64,000 bases of DNA from DATFVJ01 sp963851085 (GTDB lineage Bacteria; Actinomycetota; Actinomycetes; Streptosporangiales; Streptosporangiaceae). Below, piece by piece: positions 1 to 9,556 of the stretch. Positions within the stretch are counted from its first letter, which is position 1, and the number at the start of each line of letters is the position of its first letter. The notes under the pieces were generated by a model. That model was given only the letters and a program-made list of their open reading frames with translations. It did no database searches and had not been told where the DNA came from. Location: NCBI GenBank assembly GCA_963851085.1, contig CAWKNX010000016.1, positions 124,001 through 188,000 of the forward strand, given 5' to 3'. The translations under genes and the position numbers were made by a program.

Positions 1-349
1 GGTTCTCACGGTCCACGACGAGCCCTTCGGTCAGCGGAACGGGCGGCGGCGAGCCGTCTTGACGCGGCGTCTGCAGGAGATAGCCGACAATTGCCAGCGT
101 CGTCGCCGCGTCTACCGGGACGACAGCAAGCACCGTGCCTGGGGCATCATGCGGTGCTTCCCACATCCCCCCGGATTCCGGCTCGGTGTGATCGGCGGCG
201 GCGTTCCTGAGTCGCTCGGTCAAGCGGAAGACATTGGATGACTGGGCAAGAGGTCGCGCGGATAGGGGTGCCGGATCCAGCGCGGTATCCGCGAGACCGC
301 TGAGGCGCACAGCTCTGCGGTCTGCGTCGGTGCGTACGGCGGAATTCAT
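1..349 (-). CDS. N-terminal part of a possible winged-helix regulator (runs off left edge)
   Basis: An open frame starts at an ATG at 349 and stays open to the window edge, giving 116 residues. The start is chosen because GGAGGA lies six bases upstream. The visible part has a polar N terminus, a hydrophobic strand-like stretch near residues 72-80 (TVLAVVPVD) and a segment PLTEGLVVDREN at the edge. In actinomycete OmpR-type winged-helix proteins a similar segment comes just before the DNA-binding domain, so I infer such a regulator, but the diagnostic helices lie outside the window. The gene is divergent from the LLM oxidoreductase operon. The reading frame is fairly sure, the function is weak; a hypothetical protein of another type is possible. 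Confidence 0.55.
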   Translation of the reverse strand, partial: MNSAVRTDADRRAVRLSGLADTALDPAPLSARPLAQSSNVFRLTERLRNAAADHTEPESGGMWEAPHDAPGTVLAVVPVDAATTLAIVGYLLQTPRQDGSPPPVPLTEGLVVDREN

Positions 350-648
350 AGCTGTCCTCCGGGTTCGCGAAGTAGCGGCGGCGCCAGCCGCGCCGGGCCG
401 GTCGGTGAGCAGGAGCAGGAGCCGCGGACCGGATCTGGACGTGCAGCAATGTGTGCGCGGGCCGAGTGCCCGCGCATGGTACGGAAAGATGCCGCACCGA
501 ATGAGCCGGCCATGCTCGCGGCGAAGCCCGAAAGCCACCGGCTGGGCCAGTGCCAGGCTGATAACGGCTCCGGGCTGAACCCGGTCTGGACGAAAACCCG
601 GCTGTGACATCGGCCTGAGGCCGTGAGAAACGGACGGGCCCGACGCGG
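350..648. other. Gene-free stretch, no convincing content
   Basis: This is the upstream region of the left-edge gene. Short open frames on both strands lack ribosome binding sites and recognisable motifs. A small GGCCT/AGGCC inverted repeat near 620 is the only structure seen. Confidence 0.5.
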
Positions 649-729
649 TCAGACCGCGAGAAAACAGAGCGCGCTTGCGACGAGGAGCAGGTCCACGTAC
701 CGGCGCTCCGACCCGTCGTAGGACGTCAT
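649..729 (-). CDS. Possible second leader peptide, 26 aa
   Basis: A 26-codon ORF with TGAGGTC directly before the ATG. It contains RRYVDLLLVASALC, which resembles the pattern of actinobacterial cysteine-type leader peptides (RRHVDLxRVASALC). It has one cysteine near the end. It points away from the plus-strand leader at 1090, and about 300 bases separate it from the left-edge gene. The match could be chance, since such a short ORF offers little statistical support; no attenuator structure was established. Confidence 0.35.
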   Translation of the reverse strand: MTSYDGSERRYVDLLLVASALCFLAV

Positions 730-1089
730 GACCTCAGGGTGTCAGCTGGATCTGATCATGTCAATAATTTCGATCTGAAAAGTAGAGTTAATCACAAGCC
801 GACCGCCGCGATCAGCCGGCTGGCCCCCCCTCTTCCCCCCGGGGTGGTTCCACGACCTGGAATGATGCCGATGCTGTCGGCCGCGCTGCGCACCGCCTCC
901 AGCGTGCCGCCGGAGGCCTCTCCGCTCAAGGGGCAACCCTCATCCCGGTGGCTGGAGGACCCCCTCGGGGGGGCAGATCTCGCCAAAAGGGCCGGCGGCG
1001 ACCCCATGGCGCCGCGTATTTCCGATTATTCAAGTAGGTATTGTAAGTAATCTGGCGTCCGGGCTATGGTGCGGAGAGTGGGCATCATC
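730..1089. other. Divergent intergenic region upstream of leader ORF
   Basis: No supported gene. The stretch around 1018-1052 is unusually AT-rich for this genome (TTATTCAAGTAGGTATTGT) and is a reasonable promoter location for the leader ORF, but no specific -10/-35 pair can be assigned with confidence. Confidence 0.4.
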
Positions 1090-1200
1090 ATGGCGGCGGG
1101 ATCGCGAGGACGCGCCGCCACGTTGACCACCCGCAGGCACGTCGACCTGAAGCGCGTCGCCGCGGCGCTGTGTCCGTGCTGCCCTGGCCGAACGGGGTGA
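1090..1200 (+). CDS. Cysteine-type leader peptide upstream of LLM oxidoreductase operon
   Basis: A 36-codon ORF ending in LTTRRHVDLKRVAAALCPCC and six more residues. The core RRHVDLxRVAxALC is the hallmark of short leader peptides found ahead of sulfur-metabolism and related genes in actinobacteria, where ribosome stalling at Cys codons is thought to control downstream expression. Here three Cys codons occur within four positions (TGT CCG TGC TGC). An internal TTG at 1123 could be the true start, with GAGGA upstream; the ATG at 1090 has GGAGAG. The first oxidoreductase starts 92 bases after the stop. Regulation by cysteine supply is an inference from the family, not shown here. Confidence 0.6.
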   Translation: MAAGSRGRAATLTTRRHVDLKRVAAALCPCCPGRTG

Positions 1201-1291
1201 GCCGGACGGCTTGCTGATCCTGGCCCGGGCCGGATCGTCAACGGGGCGCTCGCCGGTGAGTCAGCAACCTAACGGAAGGGCGAATCCAATC

Positions 1292-2401
1292 ATGCCCGCA
1301 CCATCGGTGCCGATGCATCTGGCGGTCGCGCTCGACGGGGCCGGCTGGCACCCCGCCGCGTGGCGCGAGCCTGATGCCCGGCCGGCGGAGCTGTTCACGG
1401 CGGCGTACTGGGTGGACCTGGTGCGGGAGGCGGAGCGCGGGCTGCTTGATTTCGTGACGATCGAGGATTCGCTGTGCCTGCAGTCCTGCCGCGCCGATGG
1501 TCCGGACGGGCGCACCGACCAGATGCGCGGGCGGCTGGACGCGGTGCTGGTCGCCGCCCGGGTGGCGCCGCTGACGCGCCACATCGGGCTGGTCCCCACC
1601 GTGGTCGTCACGCACACCGAGCCGTTCCACGTCTCCAAGGCGATCGCCACGCTCGACTACGCGAGCAGCGGCCGGGCCGGGCTGCGGATCCGGGTTTCCG
1701 CGCGGCCGGACGAGGCGGCTCATTTCGGGCGCCGCGTGCTGCCAGGGGCGGCTGGCGAGGAGCGCGGCGGCCCGGCCAGGCAGGGATTGCTCGCCGGGCT
1801 GCTGGATGAGGCCGCCGACTACGTCGAGGTCGTGCGCCGTCTGTGGGATAGCTGGGAGGATGACGCGGAGATCCGCGATACGGCGACCGGGCGCTTCGTG
1901 GACCGTACCAGGCTGCACTACATCGACTTCACGGGCCGCTGCTTCAGCGTCAAGGGGCCGTCGATCACCCCGCGCCCGCCGCAGGGGCAGCCCATCGTCA
2001 GCGCGCTCGCACATGGCGGCCCGGCGTACCGGCTGGTCGCCCGCAGCGCCGATGCCGGATACGTGACCCCGGCCGGCGCGGATGACGCCCGCGCGATCGT
2101 CGCCGGGATCCGTTCGGCGCAGGAGGTGGCCGGCCGCGCACACGAACCCGTGCACGTCTTCGGTGACGTCGTGGTGTTCCTCGGCGAGCGCCCCGCCCAC
2201 GCCGCGGGCCGTAAGGCGCGCCTGGATGACCGCGCCGGAGCGGAGTACCGCAGCGACGCCGCCGTGTTCACCGGGACACCGCCGCAGCTGGCGGACCTGC
2301 TGCAGGAATGGCACGCCGCCGGGCTGTCCGGCTTCCGGCTGCGCCCGGGCGCGGTCCCCCGCGACCTGGTCAGCCAGCCGGTCCCCGCCGCCCAACGGTA
2401 A
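1292..2401 (+). CDS. LLM-class flavin-dependent monooxygenase (NtaA/DszA-like)
   Basis: A 369-residue protein of the luciferase-like (LLM) superfamily, which uses reduced FMN from a partner reductase to oxygenate organic substrates, often sulfonates, sulfones or aminopolycarboxylates. The N-terminal strand (MHLAVALDG), a WVDLVREAERGLLDFVTIED block, and the PTVVVTHTEPFHVSKAIATL segment followed by SSGRAGLRIRVS fit the NtaA/SnaA/DszA subgroup. The ATG at 1292 is preceded by GGAAGGG. The stop overlaps the ribosome binding site of the next LLM gene, so the two form an operon behind the cysteine-type leader. I infer a sulfur-scavenging role; the substrate is unknown. Confidence 0.8.
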   Translation: MPAPSVPMHLAVALDGAGWHPAAWREPDARPAELFTAAYWVDLVREAERGLLDFVTIEDSLCLQSCRADGPDGRTDQMRGRLDAVLVAARVAPLTRHIGLVPTVVVTHTEPFHVSKAIATLDYASSGRAGLRIRVSARPDEAAHFGRRVLPGAAGEERGGPARQGLLAGLLDEAADYVEVVRRLWDSWEDDAEIRDTATGRFVDRTRLHYIDFTGRCFSVKGPSITPRPPQGQPIVSALAHGGPAYRLVARSADAGYVTPAGADDARAIVAGIRSAQEVAGRAHEPVHVFGDVVVFLGERPAHAAGRKARLDDRAGAEYRSDAAVFTGTPPQLADLLQEWHAAGLSGFRLRPGAVPRDLVSQPVPAAQR

Positions 2402-2412
2402 GGAAGCCGATC

Positions 2413-3432
2413 ATGGCTAACACGCCACTCGCCGTGCTCGATCTCGTTCCGATCTCATCGGGGTCGACCGCCGCCGATGCGCTGCGCAACAGCATCGATC
2501 TCGCCCGCCACGCCGAGCAGTTCGGGTACGCCCGCTACTGGTTCGCCGAACACCACCTCAATCCGGGCGTGGCCAGCACGGCACCTACGATCATGCTCAC
2601 GCTGACCGCGGCTGCGACGTCGGCGATCAGGATCGGCTCCGGTGCGGTGCAGCTTGGCCACCGCACCCCCCTGTCGGTCGTCGAAGAATTCGGCCTCATC
2701 GACGCTCTGTATCCCGGACGCCTCGACCTCGGCATCGGCCGCTCGGCTGGCCGCCCGACGGCGGGGCCGGCCCGCCGGCCGACACCGGCAGCCGCCGTGG
2801 CCACGGTGGCGGGTGGCCGCGCCCCGGACGGGCTGAAGATCCCGGCCAAGTTCAACCCCGAGGGGCTGCGCGACTCGCCGCACTTCAAACTGCAGCAGGA
2901 ACTGCTGCGCCAGCCGGGCGCCCAGACGCCGGATTATGCGGAGCAGGTCGGCGACATCCTGGCACTGCTGCGCGGCAGCCACAGATCCGCCGGCGGCCGG
3001 GTGCACGTTGTGCCCGGGCGGGGCGCCACCGTGCAGGTCTGGGTGTTCGGCAGCAGCGGCGGGCCAAGCGCGGCGGCCGCTGGCGGAAACGGGCTGCGGT
3101 TCGCCGCGAACTACCATGTCAGCCCGGCAACGGTGCTGGAAGCGGTGGCGGGATATCGCGCCGCGTTCCGCCCGTCCGCCGAGCTGGATCGGCCTTACGT
3201 GAGCGTCTCCGCCGATGTGGTCGTCGCCGAGGACGAAGCCAACGCGCGCGAGCTTGCCACCGGCTACGGGCTGTGGGTGCGCAGCATCCGTACCGGTCAG
3301 GGTGCGATCGAGTTCCCCACGCCGGCGGCGGCACGCGCACACAAGTGGAGCGACGCGGCTGTCGCCGCTCCTTTCGGCTTGCTCGGCGGCGAGGCCCGCC
3401 AGCTGGACCCGCGACGCGCCCAGCCGCCGTAG
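2413..3432 (+). CDS. LLM-class flavin-dependent oxidoreductase (MsnO8-like)
   Basis: A second luciferase-like oxidoreductase of 339 residues. It opens with LAVLDLVPISSGSTAADAL, then HAEQFGYARYWFAEHHLNPG and SAIRIGSGAVQLGHRTPLSV, all typical of the bacterial MsnO8 group within the LLM superfamily. The middle (about residues 118-150) is Pro/Ala-rich and looks divergent, and the C terminus is short, so it may be partly degenerate. AAGGA overlaps the preceding stop, and the gap is 11 bases, indicating translational coupling. It probably uses FMN and acts with its neighbour; substrate unknown. Confidence 0.75.
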   Translation: MANTPLAVLDLVPISSGSTAADALRNSIDLARHAEQFGYARYWFAEHHLNPGVASTAPTIMLTLTAAATSAIRIGSGAVQLGHRTPLSVVEEFGLIDALYPGRLDLGIGRSAGRPTAGPARRPTPAAAVATVAGGRAPDGLKIPAKFNPEGLRDSPHFKLQQELLRQPGAQTPDYAEQVGDILALLRGSHRSAGGRVHVVPGRGATVQVWVFGSSGGPSAAAAGGNGLRFAANYHVSPATVLEAVAGYRAAFRPSAELDRPYVSVSADVVVAEDEANARELATGYGLWVRSIRTGQGAIEFPTPAAARAHKWSDAAVAAPFGLLGGEARQLDPRRAQPP

Positions 3433-3741
3433 ACGTTCAGCGAGCCGGCAAGCCGGAGGCGGCAAGAGCCGTGGAAACCGTGGGAGCCGCGCGAGAAGTA
3501 TCTACCAGCCTTGACAGTCTGGCGCCTGCGTGGCCACCCGGGCAGGCCCGCAACCCGGAACGAGCGGCTCTGTCGGCCGGCCTGATTTCTGCCCGGCCGC
3601 TCACGCCGTGCGGCCAGCGTGGGGCAGCACCGCACGGCAGCGCTGCTGGTAGCGTGAACGACAGTCGTGCTTGCGCCCCTCACCAGACCAGCTGGCGAGC
3701 ACGGTCCGCGGAGCCTGGGCGCCGTTGTCAGGGGAAAGCGC
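3433..3741. other. Intergenic region with promoter-like hexamers
   Basis: No gene. A TTGACA hexamer occurs at about 3511 and a TAGCGT hexamer at about 3651, upstream of the SemiSWEET gene. They are too far apart to form one promoter, so only the general location is supported. Confidence 0.3.
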
Positions 3742-4016
3742 ATGGTTGTGACCGGGCTTGCTGTTGCCGCCGCCGCATGGGGTGTCCTGATGGGTGTGTC
3801 ACCTATCCTGCAGATCCGCCGGATGCTCCGGCAGCGTTCCTCCCGTGATGTGTCGGTGGGATACTTCGCGGTCCTGCTGGTCGGATTCCTGCTGTGGATC
3901 GCCTACGGCATCGCGTCCCGCAATCTGGCGCTTATCGTGCCAAATGGCGTCGCATTGCTCGTCGGGGCCAGCACCGTCGCGGTCGCCCTCCAACTGAGCC
4001 GTGGAAGCAGCAGCCG

Positions 4017-4020
<4 letters not shown>
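3742..4020 (+). CDS. SemiSWEET/PQ-loop family membrane transporter
   Basis: A 92-residue membrane protein with three predicted helices (about residues 4-20, 36-55, 60-82), the single three-helix-bundle size of bacterial SemiSWEETs, which dimerise to carry sugars. SPILQIRRM near residues 19-27 holds the PQ-like Pro and Gln of helix 1, and SVGYFAVLLVGFLLWIAYG matches the helix 2 pattern. The ATG at 3742 has GGGGAAAG upstream. Its stop overlaps the tryptophanase GTG start. Association with tryptophanase is unusual for this family; whether it moves a sugar, an amino acid or indole is not known. Confidence 0.8.
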
Positions 4021-5399
<1,379 letters not shown>

Positions 5400-5420
5400 C
5401 AGGTGCCCGGTGCTAGACCA

Positions 5421-5675
5421 CTAGACTTCGCCGCGCTCGCGCAGGAACTCACGGAACTCGTGGACCGCCTGCTCCTGGTCCGGTCCCAGATCCTCGGCGG
5501 CGACCACCTTCGCGCCGGCCCAGTAGGCCCCGACGTAGTTGCCCTCAGCCAGTGGCACCAGCAGTGGGTGATGCGCGATCTTTATGTGGTCCTGCACTTC
5601 GTCCCACGTGACGCCCGCCGGAACCAGGCCGATCGTGGGCGAGTCGCTGTCGTCGTAGGTTAGGTCATCGAGCAC
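5421..5675 (-). CDS. Small conserved-looking hypothetical protein
   Basis: An 84-residue soluble, acidic protein of unknown function. The GTG start at 5675 is chosen because AGGAGGGGGAG lies about ten bases upstream; an upstream ATG at 5711 would put this element inside the gene. It has TIGLVPAGVTWDEVQDHI and LAEGNYVGAYWAGAKVV and a charged C-terminal helix ending in REFLRERGEV. It converges on tnaA with 21 bases between stops. I do not recognise a named family. Confidence 0.6.
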   Translation of the reverse strand: MLDDLTYDDSDSPTIGLVPAGVTWDEVQDHIKIAHHPLLVPLAEGNYVGAYWAGAKVVAAEDLGPDQEQAVHEFREFLRERGEV

Positions 5676-5807
5676 GGGCCTGCTCCCCCTCCTGGCGTGG
5701 TCCGGCAACAATAGGCGACCCAGCGGCTGAGCGCCGCGGCAAGACAGGGCCTCGGTGAGAACAGCGGCCCCGGTGAGAACAGGGCCTCGGTGAAGCCGGC
5801 GGCCTGC

Positions 5808-6275
5808 TCAGTCGGAGGCGTGCAGAAACGCCTCGGTCAGCCAGCCGCGCACCTGGTCGTCGACCTCGCCGGGCTCGCGAAGCAGCAGCAGGTGGATCAT
5901 CCGCAGGCTGCCGCGCCCGAGCACCCGGCTGATCCGCGGGTCGTGCACGGGCCTGGGCAGGTACAGCGCGAGGGATACGTCGCGCGACCGCGCGCGGACC
6001 TCTGACCCCAGGCGCCGGCGCGCGCTCGGCGCACCACGAAGCAGGCACGATCAGGCCGGTGACCGGGCGCCTGGCCGTGCCCGGGCACGCAGCCGTTCGG
6101 GATCGTGGGCTGCCAGCCGGGCCAGGCACGTGCGGGTCGCCCCTGACCTGCGCTGAGGTGAGGCGGCGGCGCTGGATCGGGCCGGCCGGACGCTGGTGCG
6201 GCCCGGGCGGCCACCGGTTGGGGAACTCGACGCGCCAACGACGTATCTATCCGGGTTCACGGTGCTCATCATCAC
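5808..6275 (-). pseudogene. Possible frameshifted gene remnant
   Basis: One frame starts at ATG 6275 and stops near 6049; a second frame then reads SRDVSLALYLPRPVHDPRIS and continues to MIHLLLLREPGEVDDQVRG and WLTEAFLHASD before a stop at 5808. The second part has natural amino-acid usage (a helix with LLLLREP, an acidic loop, an aromatic end) but no start codon of its own except an internal GTG. This suggests a broken gene, but the frame junction is not defined and the family is not recognised. Confidence 0.3.
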
Positions 6276-6325
6276 AGACGCAGAAAGATCCGGCCCTGGG
6301 CCGGCTCGGGCCGACGGAGGTCGCC

Positions 6326-6757
6326 GTGGATTCCTGCTGGAACTCAGATTCCCTGCCCCGGTTTACGATCGCGAGCCCGTCCGATCTGCGCGGCACCTCC
6401 CTTGTGCTGACGGCCGCTCGCCAGGTGCTCGGGCGCGGCGCGGACTGCGATCTGCGCGTTGACGACGCGCACGTCAGCCTGGCGCACGCCATGCTGACGT
6501 CTTCGCGTGATCAGACCACGGTGCGCGACCTTGGCTCGAAGAACGGCACCCTCGTCAACGGTGTCCGCATCGCGAGCCCGCAGGTCCTGCGGCACGGCGA
6601 CGTCCTGCGGTTCGGGACCGTCGAGGCGCGGTACGAGGAGCCTGACCTCGCGGACGCGCCGACGGCGGTGGTGCGTAGCGTCGGGTCCGTGGATCTGGAA
6701 GAAGACATCGCGGCCGCGCTGCGTGCCGCGCCGGCCTGCTCGTCATGCGCGGCCTGA
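6326..6757 (+). CDS. FHA-domain protein
   Basis: A 143-residue protein with a forkhead-associated domain, which binds phosphothreonine. VLGRGADCDLRVDDAHVSLAHA (with GR, S and H in the usual binding positions), then VRDLGSKNGTLVNGVRI and LRHGDVLRFGTVEARYE are diagnostic. The GTG at 6326 has CGGAGG five bases upstream. The C terminus after SVDLEEDIAAAL is short and Cys/Ala-rich and looks out of frame. Related actinomycete proteins continue into a two-helix membrane tail, and such a tail is encoded in another frame immediately downstream, so this may be the front half of a frameshifted gene. It would link Ser/Thr kinase signals to the membrane. Confidence 0.75.
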   Translation: MDSCWNSDSLPRFTIASPSDLRGTSLVLTAARQVLGRGADCDLRVDDAHVSLAHAMLTSSRDQTTVRDLGSKNGTLVNGVRIASPQVLRHGDVLRFGTVEARYEEPDLADAPTAVVRSVGSVDLEEDIAAALRAAPACSSCAA

Positions 6758-6758
6758 C

Positions 6759-7430
6759 GTGGCCCGCCAGCCGGGCGAACCTTTCCTCGATGCCGCGGGC
6801 CGCCTGTCCGACCAGCACGTACAGCAGGTCATCGCGGGTCAGGCGCACCGCCTGCGCCGGGTCGCCGCTTCCGGCTCGTGGGCCCGCCGGCTCGCCGCCA
6901 TCGGCTTCGTGGTGTTCGCGCTTGGGACCGGTATCATCACCGGCCTGCTGCTGCGCCTGCCCGCTCAGGTCGACAACGCCGTGGCCGCGGCGGCCGCGAA
7001 CCCGGCTGCCGAACCCTCGGCGCCATCGATCTTCGGGCAGGCCATCGGTGGTGTTCCCCTCGGTGTGCTTGGATTCGCCGCCGCGCTCATCGGCATCGTC
7101 GTCATGATGGTCGGCATCGTGCCGCACTTGTCCGCGACGTCCAGGCAGCGTTGCCTCGGCTTGGATGCGGCGCGACCCAGGGAACTGCCGCCACCCAGGG
7201 AACTGCCGTCACCGCAGGAGGGGGCGCGGCCCAAGGAACGGCTGGTTGTGGTGCCACCCAAGGAACGGCAAGCGGTGCGGCGACGCCAGGATCGGCCGCG
7301 ATCCGAGGAATGGGCGTGCGAACACGCGGGATCGCCCTCTCCTTCGCCCCGCTCCGCTGCGTACTTGCCGTTCTTCAGCAGTCCAGGCAGTGGTGGCCGG
7401 GCCGCGCAGAAGCATCCCAGCCTGGACTGA
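6759..7430 (+). CDS. Two-helix membrane tail, probably separated from the FHA gene by a frameshift
   Basis: This frame starts at a GTG one base after the FHA stop. It encodes a polar stretch with SDQHVQQVIAG, then two membrane helices (about residues 47-66, IGFVVFALGTGIITGLLL, and 87-108, GVPLGVLGFAAALIGIVVMM). The last ~100 residues are Arg/Pro-rich and arise from a CCACCCAGGGAACTGCCG-type tandem repeat, so they are unlikely to be functional. Either it is a separate protein or the membrane part of the FHA protein after a frame change. No function assigned. Confidence 0.45.
   Translation: MARQPGEPFLDAAGRLSDQHVQQVIAGQAHRLRRVAASGSWARRLAAIGFVVFALGTGIITGLLLRLPAQVDNAVAAAAANPAAEPSAPSIFGQAIGGVPLGVLGFAAALIGIVVMMVGIVPHLSATSRQRCLGLDAARPRELPPPRELPSPQEGARPKERLVVVPPKERQAVRRRQDRPRSEEWACEHAGSPSPSPRSAAYLPFFSSPGSGGRAAQKHPSLD
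7160..7290. repeat. Degenerate tandem repeat (GGAACTGCCG/GGAACGG units)
   Basis: Repeated CCAGGGAACTGCCGCCA-like units, about five imperfect copies, inside the 3' part of the two-helix ORF. In one frame they read as a repeated A-T-Q-G-T pattern. Confidence 0.5.
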
Positions 7431-7481
7431 CACCAGGCGCGAGCCACTGGTCGGGCCGCCGCTCGGCGATGTCGAGAGATC

Positions 7482-7925
7482 GTGCTGATTGCCGCCGGGC
7501 TCGTGGTCTTCGCGCAGGCACCGGTGGGCGGCAGCTACCTGGTCCACGTCTTCCCCGTCACGCTGCTGCTCGGCGTCGGTGCCGGAATCTCCTTCCCCGC
7601 GCTCATGACGCTCGCCATGTCGGCCGCCACGCCGGAGGACGCCGGCCTGGCCTCCGGCCTTGTCAACACGACCGCCCAGGTCGGCGGCGCGCTGGGGCTC
7701 GCGGTCCTCGCGACCGTGTCCGCGTCGCGGACCAGCGCACTGGGCGCGAGCGGCCACAGTGCCGCGGCGTCGCTGACCGGCGGTTACCGCCTGGCGTTCT
7801 GGATCGCCGCGGGCCTCGTGGTGGCGGCGATCGTGGTCGCCCTCACGGTGCTGCGCCCGGAGCGGCGGGTAACCGCCGAGCCTGCCCCGGCGCGGGCCGA
7901 CCGGGCGCTGTCCGGGGTCGCCTGA
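7482..7925 (+). pseudogene. C-terminal remnant of a DHA2-type MFS drug exporter
   Basis: About 147 residues match only the last third of a 14-helix major facilitator exporter: helices near residues 1-12, 22-42, 70-85 and 106-126, including FPVTLLLGVGAGISFPALMT, EDAGLASGLVNTTAQVGGAL and GLAVLATVS, which is the well-known motif-C-bearing region of the second half. The N-terminal ~330 residues are absent; the sequence just upstream is repeat-derived. A truncated remnant fused to unrelated DNA is the best reading. It cannot transport by itself. Confidence 0.75.
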
Positions 7926-8048
7926 GCGAAGCGCAGGGTGTGCAAGGGCTTGAGTGGCTATGTGGCTCGCGTGGCACCGCGCCAGGCACGCAGCGCCGCC
8001 GCGCCACGTGCGTGTGCCGCCCGCCTTGATCATGGTGCATGTCCGGAT

Positions 8049-8241
8049 ATCCGGTGCCCGACGGGCCATCGATCACGATTCAGGCAGCGACAGCGGCCCG
8101 GCCAGCGCCGGGCTTTCATGATCGCGGTAACTTCTCGGCTAATACCGCGGAGAAGTTACCGCGATCATGAAAGCACATTAGCAAAGGCAATGGCACATAT
8201 TGGCAGCCGTGCGATTTAGCGGGTAACCCACCATGATCATG
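8049..8241 (+). repeat. Composite dispersed repeat, copy 1
   Basis: Left block ATCCGGTGCCCGACGGGCCA, central palindrome, and right block with CAGCCGTGCGAT and GCGGGTAACCCACCATGATC. All three blocks recur in the same order, in inverted orientation, at 30304-30497. The size (~190 bp), palindromic centre and absence of coding capacity suggest a small non-autonomous mobile or regulatory repeat. Confidence 0.7.
8113..8173. repeat. Palindrome family, copy 1 (24-bp perfect arms)
   Basis: Arms CTTTCATGATCGCGGTAACT plus TCTC at 8113-8136 and their exact reverse complement at 8150-8173, separated by 13 bases. Three more copies occur at 30374, 34262 and 59008. Confidence 0.85.
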
Positions 8242-8272
8242 GCATCCTCGGCCGTCTGGACGCGGGACGCGG

Positions 8273-9556
8273 TCAGTCGGCCGGCGGGCCGAGCTCGACG
8301 ATGACCGCCGCGCCGCCCGCTGGTGACCGCGCCAGGGTCAGGGTCCCGCCTGATGCCTCGGCCGTGCGCCTGACGATGTCCAGGCCCAGTCCCGTCGATC
8401 CGCCGCTGCTGATGCCGCGCTGGGCGATGGACGCGTCGGTGAAACCCGGGCCGTCGTCGGCGACGACCATGCACGCCCCGCCGCCCGCGCGCCTGGTGAG
8501 CCTGACGATGAACCCGACTCCTTCCGGGGTGTGCGCGAAGACGTTCTCGAGCAAGGTGTCCACGCAGGTCGCCAGGTCCTCGTGGGCGACGCGCACAGGA
8601 ACGGGCCCCGGCACGACCTCGACGCTCATCCACCGCTCCTGATCGCCGGCCAGCGGTGACCAGAACGCGGCGCGCTCGCGGACGACACGCGCCGCTTCGC
8701 AGGCCGCACGAACGCCCTCGCGTACCGGCCGCCTCGCCTCATGGATGATCTCGTTGACCGTGCGCTCGAGCGCGTCGACGTCCCCGTTGAGCAGTGCCAT
8801 CTCGTGCGGGTCTGACAGTGACTCCGCGTCCACCCGCAGCACCGTGAGCGGAGTCCGCAGCCGGTGCGACATGTCCGCCACGGTCTCGCGTTCACGCGCG
8901 AGCAGTTCACCGATCCTGGCCCCGAGCAGGTTCAGGCCCGTGCCGACCTGGATTACCTCGGGCGGTCCGCCAAGGGCGGCCCGGACGGAAAGATCACCCG
9001 AGGCTAGCTGGTGGGACGCCCGCGCGACCGCCGCGAGCGGCCGGACCAGGGAACGGGCCAGTTGGTCAGCCACGACGGCACTCAGTGCGAGCAGCCCAAG
9101 GCCGACGGCGCCGAGCACGAGCCAGGACCGTGTCACCCCGCGCCGCAGTTCGGAATCGGGCACGAACGTCCGGATGACGACCGTGCCGCCGGGGAGCCCG
9201 GCCACGGCAACCAGCACCTCACGGCCACCCGGCGCCTCCGCCGTGATGCTGCTGCCGCTCGCAGCCAGTTCGACCGCGGGTGACCTGGGTGCAGGCCTGC
9301 CGAGGGTGCGGCCGCCGGGCAGGAAGACCGTGACCGGCAGTGCGCCGCTCTGGCCGTTGATCTGCTCCACCGCCAGGCTGAGGCTGGAGGCGACGAGCGT
9401 GGCGACAAGCGGGGCGAGCGACTGCGCCTCCACCGTGGCCTTGTTCACCGCCCGATCCGCCGCCACCGTGCGCAGCAGCAGCGCGAGGGGGATGAAGAAC
9501 GCAACGAGGACCAGCGAACTCGTCGCGACCACGAGAAGGACGAGCCTGATCCTCAT
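8273..9556 (-). CDS. Two-component sensor histidine kinase
   Basis: A 427-residue membrane kinase. Helices at about 5-29 and 145-163 flank an extracytoplasmic sensor of roughly 115 residues; a HAMP linker follows (SLVRPLAAVARASHQLASGD). The phosphoacceptor is His231 in DMSHRLRTPL, the N box is LENVFAHTPEG (Asn338), and the ATP lid motifs are DDGPGF (367-372) and GSTGLGLDI. It autophosphorylates and passes phosphate to the response regulator encoded just upstream, whose stop overlaps this ATG (ATGA). The signal is unknown. The arrangement resembles the many OmpR/EnvZ-like pairs of actinomycetes. Confidence 0.9.
   Translation of the reverse strand: MRIRLVLLVVATSSLVLVAFFIPLALLLRTVAADRAVNKATVEAQSLAPLVATLVASSLSLAVEQINGQSGALPVTVFLPGGRTLGRPAPRSPAVELAASGSSITAEAPGGREVLVAVAGLPGGTVVIRTFVPDSELRRGVTRSWLVLGAVGLGLLALSAVVADQLARSLVRPLAAVARASHQLASGDLSVRAALGGPPEVIQVGTGLNLLGARIGELLARERETVADMSHRLRTPLTVLRVDAESLSDPHEMALLNGDVDALERTVNEIIHEARRPVREGVRAACEAARVVRERAAFWSPLAGDQERWMSVEVVPGPVPVRVAHEDLATCVDTLLENVFAHTPEGVGFIVRLTRRAGGGACMVVADDGPGFTDASIAQRGISSGGSTGLGLDIVRRTAEASGGTLTLARSPAGGAAVIVELGPPAD

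Larger units (their letters stand above)
7926..8272. other. Intergenic region holding composite repeat copy 1
   Basis: No gene. Positions 8049-8241 are filled by a composite repeat whose inverted copy lies at 30304-30497, with a 24-bp-arm palindrome at its centre. Confidence 0.7.
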
